Notes: generated by a model from the sequence alone, not told the origin. Positions 37,162-47,545 are shown, counted from the first letter of the stretch. The stretch is DNA of 64,000 nt from Bacilli bacterium (GCA_017410525.1 JAFQQQ010000009.1:22444-86443); one strand, 5' to 3'. Translations and numbers: made by a program.

Positions 37162-39231
37162 TTATCTATAAATTTCAAAGTATTTTTTGCTAACTTTTTG
37201 AGTTATTCGAGTATTTACACGACTCATGTTCGAATATGATGTGTCTTCTGGAGCGACATCAGGTGAAATTACGGTAAAAACCACTTCAGGATTGTCATAT
37301 GGAGCATAAGCGGCAAAAGTTGATGTAGTAGTTGCCGTGTCTATTATTCCATCACCATCTGTGTCTAAAAAGCTTTGAGCAGTACCAGTCTTTCCTGCAG
37401 GTTTATGACTATAGTCAATATATCCATATCCTGTTCCACCTGGAGAGGTTACTAGTTTGAAACCTTCTTTTACTCTTTGTAAATATTTATCTTCAGTTTT
37501 AACTTTGTTTAATTCTTTTACTTCTGTTTCATAAATTAAATTTGTCAAAGATTCTTCCTTTGAATCAAACACAGCTTTAAGTAAATATGGTCTTAATCTT
37601 ACACCGTTATTAGCAATTGTTGACATATATTGTGATAATTGAATTGGGGTATATGTATCATATTGACCTATTGAGAAATCTAAAAGCAATCCTGATAATC
37701 TATTACTTCCTTCGTATCCTAATGATTCATTTGGTAAATCTATACCAGTTTTTACTCCCAATCCAAATTCAGCGAATGTATCCCTATAAATATCGAATGC
37801 AGATTCATCTATCTTTAATGGCTTATTATAACTATATTTACCTTTTCCTACTTTTATAGCTGTATAGAATTGATAAACATTTGATGAATATTTTAAAGCA
37901 GATAAATCATCTATATAGCCATAGTTTCTAAAAGAACATTTTATAGGAGTAGCAGCTATTTTTATACACTCATCTTTTCTAACTTCACCCATTTGTAAAG
38001 CACCCGTATTATAACCTACAATATGAGATGCGCCTTTTACAATTGAACCAGGTGTTACAGAACCTGTTATTACTCCTGGGCTATAATCATAAATAACATA
38101 TTTACCATCTTTTTCAACTATTTGTTTTCCTGCCAAGGCAAGTATTTCTCCTGTATTTGGATCATTTATAATTACATATGATTTATCAAAATACTGGGTG
38201 TTTTTTTCTTTTTTTGCAGCAATTAATTCTTCTTCTAATATTTGTTCTACTGCTTGTTGTAATTTTATATCTATAGTAAGCACTATGTCATTACCGCGAT
38301 TTCCTTTTGTAATTTCCGTTAAACTACCATCACTATTTACTTGATAAGTTGCCTTTGTACCTTTTAAATAATCTTCATATTGATATTCTATATAACTTGT
38401 TCCTACTCTATCAGTTAAGGCATAACCTAGATCTAAATAATACTCTTTTAAATTATATGGAATACCACTACTACTAGACGATACACTACCTAAAATTGTT
38501 TTAAATGTATTTCCATAAGGATAATACCTTTCCCAATCAAGTTTTACATTAACACCTGTTAATATATTTATATTTTCTGCTATTTTAGCATATTCCTCAT
38601 CTGTCACATCATCTTTTTTTATAACTTTTTCTGTATAGTAATAACCCTTATTCATAAGATTATAAATATAACAAGCTTCTTTATCTATATCTCCATAAGC
38701 CTCTATATCTTTTTCAGTTACTCTTTCTAGCTTTAAAGCATCTATATCATCTAAAGTTAACTTTCTATTTTTATAATCTTCCCATTCTTTATCTTTAATT
38801 CTTTTATTAGCTTCTTCCTTGTTATTTAATATCCAAAATCTCTTTAACATGTTTTCTGTTAATTTTTTATAATTTACATCTATATATTCAGCTACCTTGT
38901 AAGCAGTTTCTACTTCTTGTTTGGTTGTTATTTTATTTGGTTTCTTATAATAAATAGTTTTTACAGAAGTATTATCTACTATAATATTTCCGTTCCTATC
39001 ATATATTCTTCCTCTTGGAGTAGAATCTCCTTCTATAATATTTACAGTAAGTGTATTAAGTTTAGCACTATAATACTTGTTTCTTATTATTTGTACATAG
39101 AAAAGTGTTGATAATAGTAGTGCCATTATTATAATTATTATGATTACTAAGATTTTATATCTTTTTTCAATTGTTTCTTCTATATTTACTCTTTTTTTAT
39201 AATACTTATATTTGTTTATCTTTTTCTTCAT
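37162..39231 (-). CDS. Penicillin-binding protein 2 (class B transpeptidase)
   Basis: A peptidoglycan transpeptidase of 689 residues with a cytoplasmic basic start, one membrane anchor (about 27-48), a dimerisation domain beginning STPRGRIYDRNGNIIVDN, and the transpeptidase domain with Ser395-xx-Lys (GSIVK), Ser448-x-Asn (YSSN) and KTGT at 613-616. It resembles PBP2/MrdA or PBP2A types used in elongation. It shows the cell has a wall. The ATG at 39231 has no clear ribosome binding site of its own; an overlapping mini-ORF (39206-39274) with a good site may couple its translation. Confidence 0.93.
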   Translation of the reverse strand: MKKKINKYKYYKKRVNIEETIEKRYKILVIIIIIIMALLLSTLFYVQIIRNKYYSAKLNTLTVNIIEGDSTPRGRIYDRNGNIIVDNTSVKTIYYKKPNKITTKQEVETAYKVAEYIDVNYKKLTENMLKRFWILNNKEEANKRIKDKEWEDYKNRKLTLDDIDALKLERVTEKDIEAYGDIDKEACYIYNLMNKGYYYTEKVIKKDDVTDEEYAKIAENINILTGVNVKLDWERYYPYGNTFKTILGSVSSSSSGIPYNLKEYYLDLGYALTDRVGTSYIEYQYEDYLKGTKATYQVNSDGSLTEITKGNRGNDIVLTIDIKLQQAVEQILEEELIAAKKEKNTQYFDKSYVIINDPNTGEILALAGKQIVEKDGKYVIYDYSPGVITGSVTPGSIVKGASHIVGYNTGALQMGEVRKDECIKIAATPIKCSFRNYGYIDDLSALKYSSNVYQFYTAIKVGKGKYSYNKPLKIDESAFDIYRDTFAEFGLGVKTGIDLPNESLGYEGSNRLSGLLLDFSIGQYDTYTPIQLSQYMSTIANNGVRLRPYLLKAVFDSKEESLTNLIYETEVKELNKVKTEDKYLQRVKEGFKLVTSPGGTGYGYIDYSHKPAGKTGTAQSFLDTDGDGIIDTATTTSTFAAYAPYDNPEVVFTVISPDVAPEDTSYSNMSRVNTRITQKVSKKYFEIYR

Positions 39232-39274
39232 TTATTTTTTTTATTTGAAAAAAGACTTTATTTATTATAATCAT
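39206..39274 (-). CDS. Possible 22-codon leader ORF overlapping the PBP2 start
   Basis: ATG at 39274 is preceded by AGGTGATTCTA and encodes MIIINKVFFQIKKINEEKDK plus two residues before TAA at 39206. It overlaps the PBP2 start in another frame. Since PBP2's own ATG lacks a ribosome binding site and is directly preceded in frame by a stop, ribosomes ending here could re-initiate. Not verified; it may be chance. Confidence 0.35.
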   Translation of the reverse strand: MIIINKVFFQIKKINEEKDKQI

Positions 39275-39341
39275 TAGAATCACCTACTATTTATTTTATT
39301 CATTATTATTTTATTTAATCATATATTATAATGGTGAATAT

Positions 39342-39602
39342 ATGAAAGGTTTAATCAAAAATTATATTGATAAATTAACTACACAAACTTTAAGTGAGTT
39401 TGCAGTTAAGAATGATATTAAATTAAGTACTAACGAGCTAGAATATTTACTTAATTTAGCAAAGAATAACTTTGATGATATCTTAGTTAATGAAGATAAA
39501 TATTTAGGTTTAGTAGAGAAAAATATCAATCCTACTGCATTTATAAAAGTTAAAGAATTATATTTATACTATAGAAATAGATATAAAGGATATTTATTTT
39601 AG
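39342..39602 (+). CDS. DUF2624-like small protein (YqfT-like)
   Basis: An 86-residue helical protein, KGLIKNYIDKLTTQTLSEFA followed by KNDIKLSTNELEYLLNLAKN. The pattern fits the DUF2624 family. In Bacillus subtilis the DUF2624 gene yqfT lies beside nfo (yqfS); here it is likewise beside nfo, although on the opposite strand, which supports the assignment. The 3' ends of the two genes overlap by nine bases. GGTGAATAT precedes the ATG. Function unknown. Confidence 0.68.
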   Translation: MKGLIKNYIDKLTTQTLSEFAVKNDIKLSTNELEYLLNLAKNNFDDILVNEDKYLGLVEKNINPTAFIKVKELYLYYRNRYKGYLF

Positions 39603-40466
39603 AATATCCTCTATTAAATTATTATTAAAACTTTTATTTTTTATCATTTCTATTTCCTCTTTATATGGAGGATTTTGTTCTACATAAGGAGTTTCTAATA
39701 TTTTAGGAATTCCTTTTAATTTATCGTGATAAATAATTTTAATTAAATTATCAAAACCAATACTACCTATACCTATATTATCATGTCTATCTTTATGAGC
39801 ACCCATTATATTTTTAGAATCATTTATATGCACAACCCTTAAATAATTTAGACCTATTACTTTATCAAATTCTTCTAATATACTATCAAAATCACTTAAA
39901 TCATACCCTGCATCATTTAAGTGGCACGTATCCATACAAACGCCTATTTTATCCTTATATTTAACTCCATCTATAATAGTTTTTATTTCTTCAAAAGACT
40001 TACCTACTTCACTACCTTTACCTGCCATAGTTTCTAGACAGATTGTTACTTTAGTGTTTTCAGTTAAAGATACATTTAAAGAGTCTATTATATTTTGTAT
40101 TCCTACACCAACACCAAGACCTACATGACTACCAGGATGAAGCACTAATTTATCTACACCTAAGCTTTCTACTCTACTTATTTCTTCTTTAAGAAATCTT
40201 ACATTAAAATCAAAATTATTAGAGTTAGCAAGATTTATAATATATGGAGCATGAACTACTACATTTTTTATATCTATATTATTTTTAAGCATAAGTTCTT
40301 TTGCTTTATTAGTCAATTCTTCATTTATTGGTATTCTAGCTGTATTTTGTGGAGCACCTGTATAAAACATAAATGTATTGGCATCATATTTTAGCGTCTC
40401 TTCAACACTACCTAACATTTGTGTATCTTTTTTAAATGATACGTGTGAACCTATTATTAATTCCAT
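39594..40466 (-). CDS. nfo: Endonuclease IV (AP endonuclease)
   Basis: Nfo cuts DNA 5' of abasic sites in base-excision repair. The 290-residue TIM-barrel protein has the three-metal ligands in LHPGSHVGLG, CLETMAGKGSEVG, CMDTCHLNDAGYD, VVHINDSKNIMGAHKDRH and LETPYVEQ. The ATG at 40466 is preceded by GGTGATAAAA; four extra codons upstream are possible but lack a better site. Standing alone with its own terminator region. Confidence 0.96.
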   Translation of the reverse strand: MELIIGSHVSFKKDTQMLGSVEETLKYDANTFMFYTGAPQNTARIPINEELTNKAKELMLKNNIDIKNVVVHAPYIINLANSNNFDFNVRFLKEEISRVESLGVDKLVLHPGSHVGLGVGVGIQNIIDSLNVSLTENTKVTICLETMAGKGSEVGKSFEEIKTIIDGVKYKDKIGVCMDTCHLNDAGYDLSDFDSILEEFDKVIGLNYLRVVHINDSKNIMGAHKDRHDNIGIGSIGFDNLIKIIYHDKLKGIPKILETPYVEQNPPYKEEIEMIKNKSFNNNLIEDILK

Positions 40467-40493
40467 TTTTATCACCATATAAATTATAACAAA

Positions 40494-40515
40494 AAAACAT
40501 ATCTTTTTAAATATG
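40494..40515 (-). terminator. Intrinsic terminator after the gene at 40519
   Basis: AAACATAT and ATATGTTT pair on the minus strand, followed by TTTTG. Confidence 0.7.
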
Positions 40516-40518
40516 TTT

Positions 40519-40818
40519 TTATCTTTTTTCTAATGTATCACTCATCTTATTTATAAATTGTGCACTTATATCTTGAAGTGTATTTAAATAGGCAAACAAA
40601 GCATGAAGGAACTCGTCTTCAGTTATATTTTTTCTATTTATATTAAGCATCTCTTTATTAAGCATCATATTAGGCATAACACCAAACTTAGTACATATTT
40701 TAGAATAATTAGAAATAAGTTCTTCTAATTCATCTATTATTTCTTTTCTTTTTGTTTCTTTTGGCAAAAGTTTGTAATATTCAATTAAACCACTAAAGGC
40801 TTCTTTTTGTACTTCCAT
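40519..40818 (-). CDS. Small helical protein of unknown function
   Basis: A 99-residue protein that I do not recognise, rich in helix (FSGLIEYYKLLPKETKRKEI, EDEFLHALFAYLNTLQDIS), no signal or membrane segment. Its ATG overlaps the stop of the upstream gene (40818-41183) as TAATG, so the two are translationally coupled and probably act together. Both lie downstream of pcrA on the same strand. Confidence 0.7.
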   Translation of the reverse strand: MEVQKEAFSGLIEYYKLLPKETKRKEIIDELEELISNYSKICTKFGVMPNMMLNKEMLNINRKNITEDEFLHALFAYLNTLQDISAQFINKMSDTLEKR

Positions 40819-41183
40819 TAAGCAACCTTTCTCATAACTTTTTCTTCTATATATTCTTCTTTTTGTAGTTCACTAATTATACCTATTATACGAGTGGTAG
40901 CTAATTTCATATTACATATTTTCTTATACTTTTCTTTAAATGCATAATAACTATTTTTATTTTTTTCTTCTATACCAGATTTCTTATTTTTAACTTGTTC
41001 TAACCTTTTCTTTTCATTTAACCCTGTAATTCTACTTAATTGATCATCTAAATATTTTAATTCTGATTTTAAAGCATTTAACTCTTCACTAGAAGGATTA
41101 CTACTATTTAAAAGTATTGCATATTCATTGTATTTTTGTTCTCTTTGTTTTTGTAATTGTTTTTTGTCAATACCAATTATCAT
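40818..41183 (-). CDS. Small coiled-coil protein of unknown function
   Basis: A 121-residue charged protein. The N-terminal half (DKKQLQKQREQKYNEYAILL, EELNALKSELKYLDDQLSRI) looks like a helical hairpin or coiled coil. The ATG at 41183 has GGAGGATATAT upstream, so I reject the upstream in-frame start at 41234. It couples to the next gene by a one-base overlap of stop and start (TAATG). No family recognised. Confidence 0.7.
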   Translation of the reverse strand: MIIGIDKKQLQKQREQKYNEYAILLNSSNPSSEELNALKSELKYLDDQLSRITGLNEKKRLEQVKNKKSGIEEKNKNSYYAFKEKYKKICNMKLATTRIIGIISELQKEEYIEEKVMRKVA

Positions 41184-41212
41184 ATATATCCTCCTACCTT
41201 TAATAATTATAT

Positions 41213-41250
41213 AAAAAAAGAAGAACTTAGTCAATCACTAGTCTTCTATT
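41213..41250 (-). terminator. Intrinsic terminator of pcrA
   Basis: An imperfect stem of AGAAGACTAGT and ACTAAGTTCTTCT on the minus strand, followed by seven T; the 5' arm overlaps the pcrA stop codon. Confidence 0.62.
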
Positions 41251-43340
41251 TTTTTCAAACTTTTATGACCTTTCATGATTTTAATAATGCCGTGTGGATG
41301 AGCAAAAGCAATTGTAAGTATTGAGGGCTCTACTGTTATAATTACACCTTCTCCATACTTGTCATGGATTACTTTTTCACCAGGAGTATATTCTTCATAT
41401 TTATTAATATTAGAACTTTTAAATATTTTATTATAATTACTATTTAAATTTTGTTTTATTTCTTCTTTATCTAAATACTCACTATCTATTTCACCTATAA
41501 ATCTACTAGGCGGATTATAACTATCTTGTCCATATAAAAGTCTTCTTTTTGTATTTAATATGGTTAATTTTTCTTTTGCACGCGTTACTGCAACATAGCA
41601 AAGTCTTCTTTCTTCTTCTATTTCATTATTATCATATAAACTCATTGTATGTGGGAAGACTCCTTCTTCAAGACCTATTATAAATACATGATTGAACTCT
41701 AATCCTTTAGCAGAATGAACTGTCATAAGTGTTACTACATCTGTTCTGTTTTTGTGTTCTTCAACATCTGATACCAGACTTATTTCATCCAAGAACTCTG
41801 CAAGTGATACTACACCATATTTATCTTCAAATGATTTTGTTATTGATTTGAATTCCTCTAAGTTTTCCAATCTACTTTGTGATTCTATTGTATCTTCCAC
41901 TAATAATTCTTTTCTTATACATGATTTATCAAGTATTAAATCAACAAGCTCAGTTAAAGATAATTCTTCACTCATTTGCTGAAACTCAAGTATCATTTTT
42001 TTAAACTCTAACTCTTTACCACTATCAATAGTATTAAATAAGCTTTCATTTAATATATTAGCTTTAGTAGTTAAGTTTTCCATAGTCTTAAGACCAATAC
42101 CTCTTTTAGGTACATTTATTATTCTATTTAAACTTATATCATCACTAGGATTATAGATAAGTTTTAAATAACTAATTAAATCTTTTATTTCTTTTCTATT
42201 ATAGAAGTAAAAACTACCTACTACTTTATAAGGAATATTTTCCCTTAAAAATGCTTCTTCTATATTTCTTGATTGAGCATTAGTTCTATAAAGAACTGCA
42301 ATTTCTTCTAAAGCACAACCTTCATTCATAAGTTTTTTGACACTACTTACTACAAAGTGTGCTTCATCCTTTTCATCATCACATCTTTTATATTTAATTT
42401 TATCTCCAACATTATTATCTGTCCAAAGTTGTTTTTCTTTTCTATTCTTATTATTTTTAATAATATCGTTTGCTGCGCCCAATATATTTTTTGTAGAACG
42501 ATAATTTTGTTCTAAAAGTATTACCTTAGTATTTTTATAATCTTTTTCAAAATTTAATATATTTTTATAATTAGAACCTCTAAATCCATATATACTTTGA
42601 TCAGGATCTCCTACTACACATATATTTTTATATTTCGCACTTAACATTTTTGTGAGTACATATTGAACTTGATTTGTATCTTGATATTCATCTATAAGTA
42701 TATACTCGAATCTTTCTTGATAATATTTTAATACTTCTTTATTTTGATTAAATAAAACTATCGGAAGCATTAATAAATCATCAAAATCTAAACTATTATT
42801 TAATTTTAATTTCTTTTGATACTCTATATATACCTTTACAGTTACTTCATCTATTTCATTATTAGTAAATTTGTCAAGTTCTTCAGGTGTCATAAGTTCA
42901 TTTTTAGCTGAACTTATTTTATTTCTTATAGTTTTTGGGTTAAAAAACTTAGGATCTAAGTTCATATCTTTTAATATTCTCTTTACAGTAGAAAGCGAAT
43001 CATCTGCATCTATAATTGTAAAGTTTGATTTGAAGCCTAATTTTTCATAATGTCTTTTTATTATTGAAAGTCCAAATGAGTGGAATGTAGAAATTTGTAT
43101 TGTGTTAGAGTCTATATCTAACATTTTTTTTACTCTTTCTTTCATTTCATTTGCGGCTTTATTTGTAAATGTAATCGCAAGAATATTATATGGATCTATT
43201 CCCTTTTCTTCTATCAAATAAGCAATTTTAGTAGTAAGAACTTTAGTTTTACCTGATCCTGCTCCTGCAAGTATCAACATAGGACCTTCTGTATTTATTA
43301 CGGCTTCTTTTTGTTTGTTATTTAATGATTTTATATCCAT
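41238..43340 (-). CDS. pcrA: ATP-dependent DNA helicase PcrA/UvrD
   Basis: A 700-residue superfamily 1 3'-5' helicase. Motifs: Q motif NNKQKEAVINTEGP, Walker A LAGAGSGKT, LAITFTNKAANEMK, Walker B ILIDEYQDTN, VVGDPDQSIYGFRGS, LEQNYRSTKNI, VTLMTVHSAKGLEFNHVFI and VAVTRAKEKL. The C-terminal segment GEKVIHDKYGEGVII is the RNA-polymerase-binding Tudor-like tail of PcrA. Function: repair, and removal of RecA and RNA polymerase. The ATG at 43340 has GGAGAGATAGT upstream. Confidence 0.96.
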   Translation of the reverse strand: MDIKSLNNKQKEAVINTEGPMLILAGAGSGKTKVLTTKIAYLIEEKGIDPYNILAITFTNKAANEMKERVKKMLDIDSNTIQISTFHSFGLSIIKRHYEKLGFKSNFTIIDADDSLSTVKRILKDMNLDPKFFNPKTIRNKISSAKNELMTPEELDKFTNNEIDEVTVKVYIEYQKKLKLNNSLDFDDLLMLPIVLFNQNKEVLKYYQERFEYILIDEYQDTNQVQYVLTKMLSAKYKNICVVGDPDQSIYGFRGSNYKNILNFEKDYKNTKVILLEQNYRSTKNILGAANDIIKNNKNRKEKQLWTDNNVGDKIKYKRCDDEKDEAHFVVSSVKKLMNEGCALEEIAVLYRTNAQSRNIEEAFLRENIPYKVVGSFYFYNRKEIKDLISYLKLIYNPSDDISLNRIINVPKRGIGLKTMENLTTKANILNESLFNTIDSGKELEFKKMILEFQQMSEELSLTELVDLILDKSCIRKELLVEDTIESQSRLENLEEFKSITKSFEDKYGVVSLAEFLDEISLVSDVEEHKNRTDVVTLMTVHSAKGLEFNHVFIIGLEEGVFPHTMSLYDNNEIEEERRLCYVAVTRAKEKLTILNTKRRLLYGQDSYNPPSRFIGEIDSEYLDKEEIKQNLNSNYNKIFKSSNINKYEEYTPGEKVIHDKYGEGVIITVEPSILTIAFAHPHGIIKIMKGHKSLKKIED

Positions 43341-43411
43341 ACTATCTCTCCTACTCACTATTATCAATTATATCAAACATAAGTTTGTAATTCAATAGTT
43401 TTTAAAAATTA

Positions 43412-43440
43412 TTAACTAAAAAATAATACTTGAATATAAT
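43412..43440 (+). promoter_or_regulatory. Promoter of the ABC binding-protein gene
   Basis: TTAACT (43412-43417), 17-nt spacer and TATAAT (43435-43440), about 25 nt before the start codon at 43465. Confidence 0.65.
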
Positions 43441-43464
43441 ACTTATGAAATAGGAGGAAATATT

Positions 43465-44460
43465 TTGAAAAAGATTATTGGTAGTTTAATTTGTTTATTA
43501 CTAATTGTGTTAATTACGATTGGTATATTTATGGGGAAAGGTAAAGATAATACGGATGATAACTTAACTAAAATTACAGTTGCAGAAGTTGCGCATAGTA
43601 TATTTTATACACCTATGTATGTAGCTGATAGTTTAGGTTATTTTAAGGATGAAGGTATAGACGCAGATATAATACTTACTAGTGGGGCAGATGCAGTTGC
43701 TGCAAGTGTTATGAGTGGAGATGCAGAAATTGGTTTCTGTGGTAGTGAACAATCTATATATATTTACAATGGTGGAGAAAAAGATTATTTAGTTAACTTT
43801 GCAGGTTTAACTAAAAGAGATGGAAGTTTTATCATTGATAGAACTGATAAAGAATTTGATATAAAGGATTTAAAAGGTAGTCATATAATAGCTGGCCGTG
43901 AAGGTGGTATGCCTGCTATGACACTTGCTTATACTTTAAATGAAAATGGTATAGAGTTAGATGAGCTTAACTTTGATACATCTATAGCATTTGCTTCTAT
44001 GTCAGGTGCATTTATAGGTGGTACTGGAGATTATGTTGCCCTATTTGAGCCTACTGCACTTCAACTTGAAAAACAAGGTTTTGGTTATGTTGTGGCTTCT
44101 CTAGGTGAACTTGGCGGTGAAGTCCCTTACACTACTTATATGACTAAAAAAAGTTATCTAAATGATAACAAAGACATTATAGAAGGATTTACTAAAGCTA
44201 TACAAAAAGGAATTGATTATGTATTTACACATACTGATAAAGAAGTAGCTGAAGTTATAACTACCTACTTCCCTGATACTTCTATGAATGATTTAACTGA
44301 AGTTATTAAAAGATATAGGGATGCTGATTCTTGGTACACTACTACTTACATAACTGAAGAAGGTTTTAATAGAGTTCAAGACATTATGGACAACTCAGGT
44401 AAACTAGAAAAGAAAGCACCTTATGATAAATTAGTTAATAACGAGCATAATAAAAAGTGA
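43465..44460 (+). CDS. NMT1/THI5-like ABC transporter substrate-binding protein
   Basis: A 331-residue secreted binding protein. It begins with a basic, hydrophobic export segment (about residues 1-24) lacking a clear lipobox, then KITVAEVAHSIFYTPMYVAD, GYFKDEGIDADIILTSGADA, GDAEIGFCGSEQSIY, typical of the SsuA/NMT1/THI5 family that binds sulfonates, nitrate, taurine or pyrimidine/thiamine precursors. Start codon TTG with AGGAGG seven bases upstream. The matching ATPase and permease genes are the NitT/TauT-type pair at 51319-52852 on the same strand, separated by about 7 kb. No TPP riboswitch is seen, so a thiamine-precursor role is not supported. Confidence 0.83.
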   Translation: MKKIIGSLICLLLIVLITIGIFMGKGKDNTDDNLTKITVAEVAHSIFYTPMYVADSLGYFKDEGIDADIILTSGADAVAASVMSGDAEIGFCGSEQSIYIYNGGEKDYLVNFAGLTKRDGSFIIDRTDKEFDIKDLKGSHIIAGREGGMPAMTLAYTLNENGIELDELNFDTSIAFASMSGAFIGGTGDYVALFEPTALQLEKQGFGYVVASLGELGGEVPYTTYMTKKSYLNDNKDIIEGFTKAIQKGIDYVFTHTDKEVAEVITTYFPDTSMNDLTEVIKRYRDADSWYTTTYITEEGFNRVQDIMDNSGKLEKKAPYDKLVNNEHNKK

Positions 44461-44476
44461 TTTTCATCACTTTTTG
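44452..44476. terminator. Bidirectional terminator between binding protein and acyltransferase
   Basis: AAAAAGTGA-TTTTCA-TCACTTTTT, with A and T runs on both sides; it can end transcription from the plus-strand gene ending at 44460 and the minus-strand gene ending at 44467. Confidence 0.75.
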
Positions 44477-46698
44477 TTTATATTTTCTTTTAAAAGATTA
44501 CTTAATACTTTGTTACCTTCTTCAGTTAAATGAATATTATCTGGCATTAAATATTCTTTATGATTTTGTAATTCTTTATAAAAATCTATAACAGTTATTT
44601 CACTATTTAAATCAAATGTTTGTTTATCTATTTTTAATACATATACTTTTTTATCTTTACACATTTTAATTAGTACTTTATAATCATCTTTGTTTAATTT
44701 TGCTAAACTATCAAAAGCAAATACTATGTTATAATTTAAAGTATCATTTCTTATTTCTTCTTCTAATTTAATTTTTATTGATTCAAAATTAAATTCTTTA
44801 TCTATAATAAACTTATTATCGATATAATCGATTTCTATACTATTTAAAACATTTAATAATATATCGTTGCCAAAGAAAGTTATTTTATTTTTTTGTTTTT
44901 CTTCATATTCTTTTATAAGCTCTTCTTTTTGTTTTGTATATTTTTCTAAGTATGTGTTATAAATAGAGTCATAAATAGTATTAGTATAAACTTCTCTACC
45001 TTTGCCAGTTAAATGAATTCCATCAGCAATAAAATATTCATGATGTCCTTTAGAAATTGTATTCCAATCTATAATATGTACATTATTATACATATTTGAA
45101 AGTTGGTATAATTCACCATTAACATTTACATCTCTATCGTTGGTAACTGTTAACCAAAATATATCCCTATCTTCACATACTTTTATTATTTCTTTTTTAC
45201 AATCTAAAGAACAATCCCCATTGGCACCTAAGTTAAAAATTACAGGATTACCTAGCAAACCATTATTCTTTAAATCAGTTAATATACCGTGTGCTACCCA
45301 AGCTGTTCTAGATATCTTAGCATCAAAATATCCATTAGGAAACTCTTCATATAGATTAGTTACTGCTCCCAACATAACAGAATCTCCTACTCCCACTATA
45401 GATAGATTAGTTACAACTTCCTTAAGTTCAATTTCTATATTTTCTAAATTAGCTAGCGATTCCAAATAAGCAGTTTGTTCTTGTTCCAATTTTTGTTTAT
45501 ACTCTTCTTGTTTGTTTTGTATCATTTCTTGATTTTGAGCTAATTGATCTTCTAGAGCTTTCATTTCTTCTGTATGATCCATAGCTACTATATATTTAAA
45601 ACATCCATATAAGGAAATTATTAAAATAATTGATCCTAATACATATCTTAACGTTTTATTTTTTTGAGCTTTAAACTTAGTTATAAAATTAATTAACCAA
45701 GATATTAAAACTGTACTTAATATAACTATCAATATTTTTAAATGCCAATTAATATTAATATACTGTAATAAAAATATTACTGGATATTGTACTAAATATA
45801 TTTCATAACTTATACTTGATATCCACTTAATACATTTATCAAAAATTGATAAATCTTCTTTAGTTTCTAATATTGCATACTCAATTAATCTACAAGAAAT
45901 TATTGTAAATAATATCATAGCATATGGAAATAATACTGATTCAGCATTTATAAATACAAATAAAACTATGCTAATCAATATATATGAATAAAATATTATT
46001 CTTTTTATTTTGTTATCTTTAATAATATTTGGAATTAATTTTCCATAATACTCATGAATAAATCCTAAAGTAAGTCCGAATAAAAGTGAAAACACTCTTG
46101 TTAAAGAACTATAATATGTGACCATTATATTATCTTTTAAACTATATATGTAAAAAATTATTGTAAACATAAGAGTTAAACTTGAAATAGTTACTATAGG
46201 TACTATTTTTTTTGTTTTATCTTTTAATGCTTTTAATCCTATAAATATGAGTGGTAATATTAAATCAAATTGTAATAATATCGCAATATACCAAAGATGT
46301 ATAAACGGTGAATTAACATGTCTTGCAAAATAATCTAAATTAGCACTTAATTGCCAAAAGTTATTATATCCAAATAAAACTGATGTTGTCTCAGGCTTTA
46401 AATTAAGCCAGTTAATACTAGGTATAAAAGATATAATAGCAATTGATATAAATACTACTAAAAGGAGTGGTAAATATATCTTCGAAAGTCTATTTAGATA
46501 ATATTCTTTTAAAGATATTTTTTTCTTGTTAAATAATGACTTACAAGATAGATATCCACTTAGTACAAAGAATGCACATACAGCTAAATATCCACCTTTA
46601 AGAATATTTAAGTGATATAACAAAATGCCAATACACAATATTACCCTAACTAAATCTAAATCCTTATAATACTTTTTACTACCTTTCACAAAACTCAC
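44467..46698 (-). CDS. OatA-type acyltransferase-3 with two SGNH-like domains
   Basis: A 743-residue surface-polymer modifying enzyme. Residues 12-372 are an acyltransferase-3 membrane domain with about ten helices (LDLVRVILCIGILLYHLNIL, then FFVLSGYLS). A helical linker follows, then an SGNH hydrolase-like domain with Ser440 (VGVGDSVMLG), the Asn block LGANGD and the D559-H562 pair (ADGIHLTGKG). A second, shorter SGNH-like domain starts near 605 (ITFFGND) and ends with D720-H723 (PDNIHLTEEG), but its GDS is changed to GND, so it has probably lost the nucleophile. OatA-type enzymes O-acetylate peptidoglycan. The GTG start at 46698 is less certain. Confidence 0.88.
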   Translation of the reverse strand: MSFVKGSKKYYKDLDLVRVILCIGILLYHLNILKGGYLAVCAFFVLSGYLSCKSLFNKKKISLKEYYLNRLSKIYLPLLLVVFISIAIISFIPSINWLNLKPETTSVLFGYNNFWQLSANLDYFARHVNSPFIHLWYIAILLQFDLILPLIFIGLKALKDKTKKIVPIVTISSLTLMFTIIFYIYSLKDNIMVTYYSSLTRVFSLLFGLTLGFIHEYYGKLIPNIIKDNKIKRIIFYSYILISIVLFVFINAESVLFPYAMILFTIISCRLIEYAILETKEDLSIFDKCIKWISSISYEIYLVQYPVIFLLQYININWHLKILIVILSTVLISWLINFITKFKAQKNKTLRYVLGSIILIISLYGCFKYIVAMDHTEEMKALEDQLAQNQEMIQNKQEEYKQKLEQEQTAYLESLANLENIEIELKEVVTNLSIVGVGDSVMLGAVTNLYEEFPNGYFDAKISRTAWVAHGILTDLKNNGLLGNPVIFNLGANGDCSLDCKKEIIKVCEDRDIFWLTVTNDRDVNVNGELYQLSNMYNNVHIIDWNTISKGHHEYFIADGIHLTGKGREVYTNTIYDSIYNTYLEKYTKQKEELIKEYEEKQKNKITFFGNDILLNVLNSIEIDYIDNKFIIDKEFNFESIKIKLEEEIRNDTLNYNIVFAFDSLAKLNKDDYKVLIKMCKDKKVYVLKIDKQTFDLNSEITVIDFYKELQNHKEYLMPDNIHLTEEGNKVLSNLLKENINKK

Positions 46699-46802
46699 TT
46701 ACCTTCTCTAAGCTAATTATATCATAAAACAAAGATTTAAACATCACTTTTTATATTTAGGGCTTAAATTATTATTCATTTTTTTATTACTTCATATTAT
46801 AA

Positions 46803-47477
<675 letters not shown>

Positions 47478-47485
47478 CCAAGAAA

Positions 47486-47530
47486 TTAAATGAGCTGTTC
47501 TTTTAGTTCAGCTCATTTAACTATATTTTT
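47486..47530 (+). terminator. Stem-loop after the collagen-like gene
   Basis: TTAAATGAGCTG pairs perfectly with CAGCTCATTTAA (12 bp) around an 11-nt loop, followed by CTATATTTTT. It lies just before the glycosyltransferase gene and may be a partial terminator controlling read-through. Confidence 0.7.
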
Positions 47531-47545
47531 ATCAAAGGAGAAGTT

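Noticed and set aside
43465..44460. Lipoprotein signal in the ABC binding protein
   Set aside because: The only early Cys (position 10) lies inside the hydrophobic core and no lipobox pattern follows.
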